Shown here piece by piece: positions 7,841-16,130 of a stretch of 64,000 nt of DNA. How positions within the stretch are numbered: the stretch's first letter is position 1; each line of letters starts with the position of its first letter. Origin of the DNA: Schaalia odontolytica (GTDB lineage Bacteria; Actinomycetota; Actinomycetes; Actinomycetales; Actinomycetaceae); assembly GCF_031191545.1 (NCBI RefSeq), contig NZ_CP133472.1:2108001-2172000 (forward strand), written 5' to 3'. A program made the position numbers and the translations under genes. The notes beneath the pieces were generated by a model. That model was not told the origin of the DNA and made no database searches. It saw only the letters and a program-made list of their open reading frames with translations.

Positions 7841-9487
7841 TTAGCCCTCAAGCGGTGCAATCCAGCGAATTTGCGTGCCGACGCCGCCATCGCCCGTGTC
7901 CGTGTCAAAGCTGCCGTGGTGTCGCCGGGCCCGCTCAGCCATGTTGGCCAGGCCGGAGTTACGTGTCCGGCTCGGCTCGATACCGCGCCCATCGTCGTTG
8001 ATCGTAATGCGCACTCGCCCAGACTTTCCCCACCCAGAGACATCCACGCATACGGTCGCGGCAGTTGCGTGGGCATGACGGGCAATGTTCGACAGGCCTT
8101 CGCGCACGACCGCGACGACGTCGTCGGATAGGTCGGGGTCGACACGTCCGTCGAACTCATCGATGACGACCAGCTCGTTATCTAGGTCGGAGTTGATGGC
8201 GCTTCCGTCGAGAGTAATCAGTAGCGACGGCGCGAAACCAAGGGCAGAGCGGGTGAGCGAAGACTCGCGGCGAATCCGTTCGACGAGCCCGACGGCCTTG
8301 TCGCGTTCGCGCAGATTGTGCACGATCGTGCGAATCTGGCGGACCGCCTCGTCGATGGAAGCGAGGGATGAATCGATGAGCGCCTCGACGGAGGCTGGGT
8401 CGGCCTGGCCGGCCGCTACCTTCTGTTTCGCTGCATCTAGTGCCATGCCGGTTGCGAAGAGCTGCTGGATGGCGAAGTCGTGCAGGTCGCGCCCGATACG
8501 GTCACGCTCGTCGAGAAGAGCGGCCACGTCCTGCGCGTGGCGAGCGGAAGCCAGCTCGAGAGCGAGCGTCGCCTGTGAAGCGAGAGATTCCGCGAGAGAA
8601 AGCTCCGAGGCATCGAACTCGGGGGCACCGATCTGGCGCAGGAGGATGAGGACGCCGGATGAGACACCACGGGAGCGCAGGGGGGCATAGAGCGCGGAAC
8701 CAAACGCAGCCAACTCGGGGACACGCATTGTCTGCGCGCGTGACATCGAGTCGACGATCATGCCGGTGCCCTCGTGTAGCACGCTCATGGCGCGTCCCTC
8801 GGTCGGGAAGACGAGCCCGAGCAGGTTGGCAGCGTTCTTGCCGTCGACAATCTCGGCGGCCCACGTGTCGCCGACGGACTGCAGGACGATGATCGCCGTG
8901 TCGGCGTGAGAGACCTCGCGCACGGTCTTGGCGATGAGCTCAAGTGCCTCCTCCTCGTCGGTGCCTTCCAGCATCGTTGTTGTCAGCGACTGGGAGGCGC
9001 TGATCCACCGTTCGGTTCGCTTGGAGTCAGCGTAGAGGTGGGCATTCTCGACGGCGATTCCGGCGGCTGGCGCGAGCGCGCTCAACACCGCGGCGTCTGC
9101 ATCCGTGTATCCGCCGGGCTTGCCGGCAAGGTACAGGCGGCCATAGACCTGTTCGTGCACGAGGACGGAGACCCCCAGAAACGGGGGAGTGTGCGCGGGA
9201 AGCTCGAGGTCGGGCGCATCCGAGGGGGAGTTGACCAGGAGCGGCTCCGACGCTGGGATCGCCGTGATGAGTGCGGAGGGTACGTTGGGCAGTGGCCGGG
9301 AGTCGTGGTACTCGAGCTGGAGCGTTGTCGCTCCCCACGTGTCGAGGACGGACAGCGTGGCGTGCGGCGAAGAGGTGAGGGCGCAGGCCTGATCAACGAA
9401 GTTCTGCAGGCCAGATCTCAGGTCGAGCGAACTCGTCAGGTCGAGTGCCGCCTGGAGAAGCGTGAAATCCGTACGCTCGTGGCTCAT
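7841..9487 (-). CDS. DevS/DosT-like double-GAF sensor histidine kinase
   Basis: A 548-residue soluble kinase with no transmembrane segment. GAF1 spans about residues 20-150, with a DevS-like stretch FLGVSVLVHEQVYGRLYLAG and AAGIAVENAHLY. H99, just before TPPFLGV, aligns by eye with the heme-ligand histidine region of mycobacterial DosS. GAF2 is about 175-315. The HisKA_3 box ERDRIGRDLHDFAIQQLF has phospho-acceptor H336; HATPase_c is about 445-545 (NDDGRG, GLANMAERA). ATG 9487 has AGGAGGAA upstream and overlaps the cydC stop by 4 bp, so it is the last gene of the cyd cluster. Heme binding is inference. Confidence 0.88.
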   Translation of the reverse strand: MSHERTDFTLLQAALDLTSSLDLRSGLQNFVDQACALTSSPHATLSVLDTWGATTLQLEYHDSRPLPNVPSALITAIPASEPLLVNSPSDAPDLELPAHTPPFLGVSVLVHEQVYGRLYLAGKPGGYTDADAAVLSALAPAAGIAVENAHLYADSKRTERWISASQSLTTTMLEGTDEEEALELIAKTVREVSHADTAIIVLQSVGDTWAAEIVDGKNAANLLGLVFPTEGRAMSVLHEGTGMIVDSMSRAQTMRVPELAAFGSALYAPLRSRGVSSGVLILLRQIGAPEFDASELSLAESLASQATLALELASARHAQDVAALLDERDRIGRDLHDFAIQQLFATGMALDAAKQKVAAGQADPASVEALIDSSLASIDEAVRQIRTIVHNLRERDKAVGLVERIRRESSLTRSALGFAPSLLITLDGSAINSDLDNELVVIDEFDGRVDPDLSDDVVAVVREGLSNIARHAHATAATVCVDVSGWGKSGRVRITINDDGRGIEPSRTRNSGLANMAERARRHHGSFDTDTGDGGVGTQIRWIAPLEG

Positions 9488-11238
9488 TGTTCCTCCTGCT
9501 CGAGAGCCCACTGGTAGGCGGGCAGAATGCGTGTCACGTCCTCGTGCGTTCCCTGCGCGGCGACGCGTGCGCATCCGCCGGGCTCTTGCGCTGCCAGGAC
9601 GAGGACGTGGTCGGCCTGGTCGAGCGCGCTGAGCCGGTGCGTGACGACCAGGGTAGCGCGGTCGGCAGACGGGGTGAGGAGCGTTTCCATGAGGCGGTCC
9701 GCGGTGGCAGCGTCGAGGTGTTCGGAGGCCTCGTCGATCGCGAGGACGGGAGCGGGGGCCGCAAGAGCGCGGGCCATGAGCAGGCGGCGACGCTCGCCTC
9801 CCGACACGGTCGTTGCGCCGGAACCGACGAGCGTGTCGATGCCGTCCGGCAGGGAAGCGACCCACTCCTTGAGGCCGGCTCGGGAAAGGAGATCCGAGGC
9901 CTCGTCTCGCGTGAGAGAAGCGCGCGCGACGCGCAGATTCTCGTAGATGGTGGTCGCGAAGACGTGGGCATCCTCGGCTGTCATCGAGATGTGGCCGGTG
10001 AGCTGGTCACGCTTGGCTCCCCACGCGGGAACGCCGTTGATGAGAGCGGAACCAGACTTGGGTGGGATCACGCCCGTCAGGGTCGCCAGCAGCGTGGTCT
10101 TGCCGATGCCGGATGCTCCCACGACGGCAAGGGAGGAGCCGGGACGGAGCGTGAGCGAGATCCCGGTCGCGAGCGTCGGCCCCCCAGGCCATCCGATAGC
10201 CAGGTCGTGCGCCTCGATGACGGTCGCGCCCTCGGGGATGTCGTGCGGATCTGGTGGCGTCTCGCCCTCCAGGAGCGCGCAGATTCGCTTCGCTGCCTGG
10301 GCGCTTCGCACCAGTTGAGCAGCGGCAGGGGCGAGCTCGGCCACTCCCTCGAAGGATGACAGCGGGACAAGGACGATGACGGCGAGGAGTACCTGAGCGA
10401 GCGTGCCCGCGCTCGTCTGGGGAACACCGATCAGCAGCGCACCGACAACGGCTGCACCCATCGCGCACACGTCGAGACCACGAGCCAAGGCGGACAGGCG
10501 CGCCGAGCGGGCTAGAGCGGCGGACAGGTGGCCCTCGGAGTGAGCGAGGGAGCGCTTCGCGTGGTCGAGCGTGCCCGCCACCGACAGCTCGGTGGCACCC
10601 TCTAGAACCGCGAGGGTGGTCGCCGCGATGTCGGTGCGCGCCTGCGATCCCTGGGCTTCGGCGAGTCGAACCGATCGCGCGATAAGCGCGGGTGCCACGA
10701 CGCCAGAGACTATGAGAGCGCAGGCAAGGATCGCGCCAGCGGCGGGAGAGATGACCGTGACAACACCGACTGTCCCCACCCCGACAATGATGGCAACGAG
10801 GGAGGGAAGCAGCGTCTTGACGACGACGTTTCCTACCTCGTCGACGTCTGAACCTGCGCGTGTCATGAGATCGCCGCGTCGCAGCGTCGTCAGCGTCGCC
10901 GTCGGTGCCTCGGACAGTCGATCGTAGAGGTTGGCGCGCAGCGCATCCATGCCTGCCAACGCGACCCTATGTGAGGCGAGGCGCGAGAAGTAACGGGCAA
11001 GAGCGCGTGAGACACCAAAGAGTCGAACCGCCGTAGCCGCGACGCTCAGATACAGGACTGGGGGCTGCTGGGATGCGCGAGCTATCAGCCATGCGGCGGT
11101 GCCGCCGAGAGCGATCGCCGATCCGAGGGCAGTGACGCCGAGGAACAATGAGAGAGCAAACCCGGAGCGCGACACCCGGAGCATGGAGATGCAGCGACGC
11201 AGTGCGCTCGACTCTGTGTGGGTCAGGAAGAGGTTCAT
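9484..11238 (-). CDS. cydC: Heterodimeric thiol-reductant ABC exporter subunit CydC
   Basis: A 584-residue half-transporter. The N-terminal membrane domain (about 1-310, six helices) is followed by a nucleotide-binding domain with Walker A GASGIGKTT (about 387), signature VSGGERRRL and Walker B VLAIDEASEHLD. CydCD exports cysteine and glutathione and is needed for cytochrome bd assembly. It overlaps cydD by 4 bp upstream and the kinase by 4 bp downstream. CydC rather than CydD is assigned by position after cydD and by sequence type. Confidence 0.9.
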   Translation of the reverse strand: MNLFLTHTESSALRRCISMLRVSRSGFALSLFLGVTALGSAIALGGTAAWLIARASQQPPVLYLSVAATAVRLFGVSRALARYFSRLASHRVALAGMDALRANLYDRLSEAPTATLTTLRRGDLMTRAGSDVDEVGNVVVKTLLPSLVAIIVGVGTVGVVTVISPAAGAILACALIVSGVVAPALIARSVRLAEAQGSQARTDIAATTLAVLEGATELSVAGTLDHAKRSLAHSEGHLSAALARSARLSALARGLDVCAMGAAVVGALLIGVPQTSAGTLAQVLLAVIVLVPLSSFEGVAELAPAAAQLVRSAQAAKRICALLEGETPPDPHDIPEGATVIEAHDLAIGWPGGPTLATGISLTLRPGSSLAVVGASGIGKTTLLATLTGVIPPKSGSALINGVPAWGAKRDQLTGHISMTAEDAHVFATTIYENLRVARASLTRDEASDLLSRAGLKEWVASLPDGIDTLVGSGATTVSGGERRRLLMARALAAPAPVLAIDEASEHLDAATADRLMETLLTPSADRATLVVTHRLSALDQADHVLVLAAQEPGGCARVAAQGTHEDVTRILPAYQWALEQEEQ

Positions 11239-12911
11239 GAGCGTTCCTCCTCCTCGGTGGCGGAACGGACGTCGATGACGGCATCAGCGGCTTCCATCAT
11301 GGCGGCGCGGTGTGCGATGACGATGACGGTGCGCCCCTCGCGGCGCATCTCGTCGATAGCGCGAACGACGGTTTCTTCGCTGAGGGCATCGAGATGGGCG
11401 GTCGGCTCATCCAGGATGACGACCTGGGAGCGCGCTGCGAGGGCGCGCGTCAGGGCCAAGCGCTGGCGCTGGCCAACCGACAGGCCAACGCCGCCGGTAC
11501 CGATAGCAGTGTTCCATCCATCGGGGGTGGCAGCCAGGACGGTGTCGAAGCCGGTGGCCTCAGCCGCAGCATTGAGAGCATCGTGGGGTAGGTCTCCCAT
11601 GTTGTCCAGGATCGTACCCGGGACGAGGGTAGGAGACTGGGGAACCCAGGAGATCTGATCGCGCCAGGCGGAAGGGGCAACCTCGGACAGAGCGATCTCC
11701 TCGCGCGTGGAGGACGAGTCCGACCCACGCAGGACGACGCGCCCCGCATCCGGGGTCATGTCTGCCAGCAGACAGGCGACGATTGTCGACTTTCCGGCAC
11801 CCGAGGGTCCGGATAGCGCTGTCACGTTGCCGGGAGCGATGACACCCGAGGTTGGGGCAGGAGCCCAAGCGCCGCGTGCACGCACGCCGACGCCGTCCAG
11901 AACGATCTGTGTGCACGACAGGTCGGGGCACTTCGCGACACCAGGGGAATCCACCGACTCAGCCTCCTCGATGATGTCAAATGCTGCGCGCGAGGCCGTG
12001 ACGCCGTTTGCAGACGCGTGGAACTGGGCACCAACCTGACGCAGAGGTTCAAAGACTTCTGGCGCCAGCATGATGACCGCGAGTCCGTGGAACAGCGAGA
12101 TGTTACCGAACACGAGGCGCATGCCGACCTCGACGGCCACGAGAGCCACCGACAGGGTCGTGAGAAACTCCAGGACACCGCCCGAGAGGAAAGCAACACG
12201 CAGCGTGGCCATCGTGGCCTTCGTGTTTGCGGCTCCGAGAGCTCGCAGGTGGGTGCGCGGTGCCTTCTCCCGTCCGAGTGCCCGCAGCGTTGGAATCCCG
12301 GACATGAGGTCAAGCAGTTGGGCCGTGAGGCGCTTCATCGACGCCAGTTTGTCCTCCGACGCTGCCTGCGTGAAGCGCCCGATGAGGATCATGAAGATCG
12401 GGATCAGCGGGATCACGAGGAGCGCGATGAGAGCCGACCAGAAGTCGAGGAGGACGATGACGCCGAGGGCTGCCGGCGTCACGGTGCACACGAGAACCAG
12501 CTGAGGCAGGAAAGATACGAAGTAGGGGCGCAGATCTTCCAGGCCGGTTGACAGAAGCGTCGCCGTCTCGGCTCCGTTCGTCGCTCGCCAACGCGGGCCG
12601 AGTGCGATGCTCGCGTCAACGACGCGTCCGCGAAGTTCGGACACTGCTGCGGCTGCCGCGCGTGTGCTGACTGCCTCGCGGGCCGCGAGGACAAGCGAGC
12701 GGCAGATAAAGACAGCTGCGATGGCACCGACAATAGGCGCGACATCGTGAAGGGTCGCGCTGCCGGACACGACGGGGGAGAGGGCTGCGGAAATGAGCAG
12801 CGCTTGGGCGAGCACCAGCAATGCTGTGATCGTTCCAAGAAGGGCTGTCAATGCGATTGGCCCGCGGGCAGAGCGGGCGTAACGCAACAAACGAGGATCA
12901 AAGGGGCGCAC
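11235..12911 (-). CDS. cydD: Heterodimeric thiol-reductant ABC exporter subunit CydD
   Basis: A 558-residue ABC half-transporter. The membrane domain (about 1-310) contains the typical LAREAVSTRAAAAAV and GPRWRATNGAETATLLSTG region; the nucleotide-binding domain has Walker A GPSGAGKST, signature LSVGQRQRLALTRAL and Walker B VVILDEPTAHLD. It pairs with CydC. The GTG start at 12911 has no Shine-Dalgarno; a CACAAT hexamer ends six bases upstream, so cydDC may have its own leaderless promoter after the hairpin that follows cydB. Confidence 0.93.
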   Translation of the reverse strand: MRPFDPRLLRYARSARGPIALTALLGTITALLVLAQALLISAALSPVVSGSATLHDVAPIVGAIAAVFICRSLVLAAREAVSTRAAAAAVSELRGRVVDASIALGPRWRATNGAETATLLSTGLEDLRPYFVSFLPQLVLVCTVTPAALGVIVLLDFWSALIALLVIPLIPIFMILIGRFTQAASEDKLASMKRLTAQLLDLMSGIPTLRALGREKAPRTHLRALGAANTKATMATLRVAFLSGGVLEFLTTLSVALVAVEVGMRLVFGNISLFHGLAVIMLAPEVFEPLRQVGAQFHASANGVTASRAAFDIIEEAESVDSPGVAKCPDLSCTQIVLDGVGVRARGAWAPAPTSGVIAPGNVTALSGPSGAGKSTIVACLLADMTPDAGRVVLRGSDSSSTREEIALSEVAPSAWRDQISWVPQSPTLVPGTILDNMGDLPHDALNAAAEATGFDTVLAATPDGWNTAIGTGGVGLSVGQRQRLALTRALAARSQVVILDEPTAHLDALSEETVVRAIDEMRREGRTVIVIAHRAAMMEAADAVIDVRSATEEEERS

Positions 12912-12917
12912 GTATCT

Positions 12918-12923
12918 ATTGTG
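12918..12923 (-). promoter_or_regulatory. -10-like hexamer before cydD
   Basis: On the minus strand CACAAT is followed by six bases and the GTG start of cydD, with no ribosome-binding site. It differs from TACAAT at one base. A separate leaderless cydDC transcript is possible. Confidence 0.25.
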
Positions 12924-12984
12924 CCTGAAAAAGCATCGTTATGGGTCGAAGGTCCCCGGCCCTGCATGTGCAGCACACACGAAT

Positions 12985-13015
12985 GCGCCCGGCCCCTGCG
13001 TGAGGGACCGGGCGC
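12985..13015 (-). terminator. Hairpin between cydB and cydD
   Basis: GCGCCCGG at 12985-12992 pairs with CCGGGCGC at 13008-13015, with an inner CCCT/AGGG stem. It lies just after the cydB stop and may terminate or attenuate cydAB transcripts before cydDC. Confidence 0.6.
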
Positions 13016-13032
13016 GTCTATCAGTGAGGGGA

Positions 13033-14154
13033 TCAGCCAGCGAGGAAGTTCTCGCCGACGCGAACCTTCTTGAGCAGCAGACCCGTCTGCGTCTCGACGT
13101 CCTGCGCGCCCACACGAGCACGGAACATCCAGTAGGACCAGAAGATGTAGATCAGGACGATCGGCAGCAGGCAGGCCGTGATGATCGTCATGACGGTCAG
13201 TGTCGCGTTCGTCGACGAAGCCTGATCGATCGTCAGCGAGTACGCCGGGTTGATCGAAGACTTCTGGACGGCCGGGGCCATCGAGGTGAACACCCACGCG
13301 ACGGTACCGGCGATCGCGACGGAGGAGGCCACGAACGACATGCCCTCGCGCCGCAGCGTGGACTGCGACAGGGCAGCAGATGCGATGATCGCGAGCGCGG
13401 CGACCACGAGCGGGATCCAAGCAAGGACGTTCGTCGTGTAGACGAACTGTCCCCAGATCAGCCACGCGGCGGCGAGCACGGTCGCGCCGATCGTCGCGGG
13501 GGCGGCGATCGCGTTGGCGCGGTCGTGGACCTCACCCGTCGTCTTGAGCGCCAGGAACTGTGCGCCGTGAGCCAGGCACACGGCCAGGACGGCGAGGCCA
13601 CCCAGGAGCGTGTAGGGCGTCAACAGGGACAAGAACCCGCCGGTCATCTGGTGGGTCGCACCCGCGAGGGACTGATCCACCAGGGTCGGGTCGATGACGG
13701 TGCCGGTGGCTACGTCAACGACCTCAATGCGCATGCCCTGCACGAAGTTCGCGAAGGCGACGCCCAGCAGCAGCGGAACGAGCCACGCGCTGATCGAGTG
13801 TGCCCAGTCCCAGGCCTTACGCCACCGTGCGGTGGCGACCTTCGAACGCCACTCCAGCGCCATGACGCGGATGATCAGGCAGACCAGGATCAGGAAGAGG
13901 GCGAGGTACATGCCAGAGAACATGGTCGCATACCACTCGGGGAAGGCAGCGAAAGTCGCGCCACCGGCGGTGAGCAGCCACACCTCGTTGCCGTCCCAGT
14001 GGGGGCCGATCGTGCGCACAGTCTGGGTGCGCTCACGGTCGTCCTTGGCGACGAGGGGCAGGAGCATGCCGACACCGAAGTCGAAGCCCTCAAGGATCAG
14101 GTACACCGTCCACAGAACAGCGATGAGAACGAACCACAGGATAGACAGAGTCAT
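13033..14154 (-). CDS. cydB: Cytochrome bd ubiquinol/menaquinol oxidase subunit II
   Basis: A 373-residue membrane protein with about 8-9 helices. The N-terminus LWFVLIAVLWTVYLILEGFDFGVGML is a hallmark of CydB, followed by the conserved GPHWDGNEVWLLTAGGATFAAFP segment. CydB is the structural partner of the heme-bearing CydA in the high-oxygen-affinity terminal oxidase. It starts 14 bp after cydA. Length is within the family range (340-380). Confidence 0.96.
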   Translation of the reverse strand: MTLSILWFVLIAVLWTVYLILEGFDFGVGMLLPLVAKDDRERTQTVRTIGPHWDGNEVWLLTAGGATFAAFPEWYATMFSGMYLALFLILVCLIIRVMALEWRSKVATARWRKAWDWAHSISAWLVPLLLGVAFANFVQGMRIEVVDVATGTVIDPTLVDQSLAGATHQMTGGFLSLLTPYTLLGGLAVLAVCLAHGAQFLALKTTGEVHDRANAIAAPATIGATVLAAAWLIWGQFVYTTNVLAWIPLVVAALAIIASAALSQSTLRREGMSFVASSVAIAGTVAWVFTSMAPAVQKSSINPAYSLTIDQASSTNATLTVMTIITACLLPIVLIYIFWSYWMFRARVGAQDVETQTGLLLKKVRVGENFLAG

Positions 14155-14168
14155 GATCGGTGTTCCTC

Positions 14169-15716
14169 TCAGTAGCCGAAGGACAGGTCGGTCGGAGCCT
14201 CGTCCTCAGCCTTATCGGCCTTGGACGAGTGGATGCCCTCAACGGCGTAGCGCTTCATGAGGATGTACCACATGATGCCGAGGACACCGTACAGGAGGGT
14301 GAACAGGATGAGTGAGGCGAGCACCTGGCCGGCCGGGACATTGGGCGAGATGCCCATGTCGGTCATCATGTTGACGGAACCGAGGCCGGAGCCCATGGAC
14401 AGAGCCTGCAGGTTCGGAACCACAACCCATGGCTGACGTCCCATTTCGGTGAAGATCCAGCCGAAGGAAATGGCGATGAATGGCAGTGGCAGGTTCGCCA
14501 GAGCGAGGACGCTCAGCAGCTTCGAAGATGAGGTCTTACCGCCACGGGTGGCCCACAGCCCCCATGCGGCCAGTAGGAAGGCAACCATGCCCAGGCCGAT
14601 CATGAAACGGAAGGACCAGAAGGTCACCATCTGCGGTGGGCGGAAGTCGTACTGCGAGGCATCGCCGTACTTGGCGGTGAAGTTAGCGTCGGAGTTAAGC
14701 AGCTCCACCATGCGTTCCTGGATGTCGGCAACACCCTCGGAGGAGGCGGTGAAGGAGTTGTGCGACAAGAAGGACGCGACGCCGGGGACCCTGATGAGCT
14801 GGGTCGGCTGTGCGCCGTCCTCGCCGAGGGGGCAAGAGCCGAACTGGGCGACAGTGAACGCCGCGCCGTCCGTGTCCATGCAGATGCCTTCGGCGGCGGC
14901 CATCTTCATGGGCTGATACTTGACCATCTCCTGGCCCTGAACGTGGCCGGAGATGGCGGTGCCGAGGCCACCGACGAGGACGACGATCAGGCCGAAGCGG
15001 GCGAGGGGACGCCATACGTCGCGGGACTGAGCCATGGCCTCGTCGCTGCCCTCGCGAGCGGTGCGCACCATCCACCAGATGGAGATGCCGGCAACGAAAG
15101 AGCCTGCGACCAGCCATGCGGACGTGATGACGTGGGCATACTCGCTCAAGTACACGCCCGAGGTGACGAGCTGAAGGAAGCCGGCCGCTCCGTCGAGCTC
15201 AGCGCGGCCGGTGTCGGGGTTGAAGCGGGCGCCGACCGGGTGCTGCATCCACGCGTTGGCCGCGAGGATCCAGGCTGCCGAGAACATCGTGCCCAGGGAG
15301 ACGCACCAGATTGTCAGCAGGTGCATGCGCTGAGAGAGGCGACCCCAGCCGAAGATCCACAGGCCGAGGAAGGTCGACTCGAGGAAGAAAGCGAGGAGGG
15401 CCTCGATGGCCAAGGGAGCGCCGAAGATGTCGCCGACGAAGCGGGAGTACTCCGACCAGTTCATGCCGAACTGGAACTCCTGCACGATGCCGGTTGCGAC
15501 ACCGAGGGCGAAGTTAATGAGGAGGAGCTTGCCGAAGAATCGGGTTGCTTGCAGCCAGTATTCCTTGCCGGTGCGGTGCCACGCGGTCTGCATGATGGCA
15601 ACCAACAGGGACAGGCCGATCGTCAGCGGCACGAGGACGAAGTGATAGACGGTGGTGACACCGAACTGCCATCGTCCGACGGTGACCGCGTCGAGCGCTG
15701 TTTGCGCGAGGGTCAT
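14169..15716 (-). CDS. cydA: Cytochrome bd ubiquinol/menaquinol oxidase subunit I
   Basis: A 515-residue heme-bearing oxidase subunit with nine predicted helices. The N-terminal GRWQFGVTTVYHFVLVPLTIG carries the conserved heme histidine; the GHVQGQEMVKYQPMKMAAAEG segment is the quinol-oxidation region near heme b558. It reduces O2 with quinol electrons and helps growth at low oxygen. GAGAAGG lies 12-15 bases before the ATG. Two DevR-box-like palindromes lie 27-40 and 56-69 bp upstream, suggesting control by the DevRS-like pair. Confidence 0.97.
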   Translation of the reverse strand: MTLAQTALDAVTVGRWQFGVTTVYHFVLVPLTIGLSLLVAIMQTAWHRTGKEYWLQATRFFGKLLLINFALGVATGIVQEFQFGMNWSEYSRFVGDIFGAPLAIEALLAFFLESTFLGLWIFGWGRLSQRMHLLTIWCVSLGTMFSAAWILAANAWMQHPVGARFNPDTGRAELDGAAGFLQLVTSGVYLSEYAHVITSAWLVAGSFVAGISIWWMVRTAREGSDEAMAQSRDVWRPLARFGLIVVLVGGLGTAISGHVQGQEMVKYQPMKMAAAEGICMDTDGAAFTVAQFGSCPLGEDGAQPTQLIRVPGVASFLSHNSFTASSEGVADIQERMVELLNSDANFTAKYGDASQYDFRPPQMVTFWSFRFMIGLGMVAFLLAAWGLWATRGGKTSSSKLLSVLALANLPLPFIAISFGWIFTEMGRQPWVVVPNLQALSMGSGLGSVNMMTDMGISPNVPAGQVLASLILFTLLYGVLGIMWYILMKRYAVEGIHSSKADKAEDEAPTDLSFGY

Positions 15717-15742
15717 GATGGGACCTTCTCGTGTTGGGATTT

Positions 15743-15756
15743 GGGTCGATTGTCCC
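15743..15756. promoter_or_regulatory. DevR-box-like site 1 upstream of cydA
   Basis: GGGTC-N4-GTCCC differs at one base from the GGGAC-N4-GTCCC core of the mycobacterial DevR/DosR box. It lies 27-40 bp before the cydA start. Function is inferred from this match and from the DevR-like regulator at 3296. Confidence 0.4.
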
Positions 15757-15771
15757 GCGATGAGAGCCTGT

Positions 15772-15785
15772 GGGACCTATGTCAC
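15772..15785. promoter_or_regulatory. DevR-box-like site 2 upstream of cydA
   Basis: GGGAC-N4-GTCAC also has one mismatch to the DevR-box core. It is centred 29 bp from site 1; paired boxes at similar spacing are common in DevR-controlled promoters. Confidence 0.4.
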
Positions 15786-16130
15786 GGGTTGTTGCTAATG
15801 TATCCCAATTTCATCCGTGGGATCGGGCGAAATGCCGGTTCCGAGTCGCTTTTGTGACATAAGCGTCCGAAAAATTGCCATGGGTTTCTCCGTGAAATAC
15901 TGACTGGCGGCGCGTTGTTCTGATCACCCCACCGTCGATAGGTCGCACTGTTGTGCGACAATGGGAGACGAATGGATGTCGCGGGAGTGCCCCCGTGACG
16001 AGAGCCGAGCGATGACGTCTTTATGAGCCGCCGGCAGCTGCGCAACTGCGCTCCACTAGGTTTCCGCCCCTCGCGGGCGATGAAAGAGGGTGCGTCCAGG
16101 CACGGGGCGCGCACCCACCATTGGAGAACC
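15786..16130. other. Non-coding region between cydA and rne
   Basis: This is the divergent promoter region of cydA (-) and rne (+). No protein-coding gene was seen. It holds TTTGTGACAT at 15851-15860, a lone CRP/Rex-like half-site, and a hairpin near the rne start: GGGTGCG at 16088-16094 with CGCACCC at 16110-16116, seven bases before the GGAGA that serves rne. A hairpin there could affect rne translation. Confidence 0.5.

Noticed and set aside
12919-14175. 418-residue plus-strand open frame opposite cydB
   Set aside because: Arg/Asp/Gln-rich shadow of a certain membrane protein gene.
15851-15860. TTTGTGACAT as a Rex or CRP site for cydA
   Set aside because: Only one half-site is present; the matching ATGTCAC is 69 bp away. 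The DevR-like boxes are a better match.
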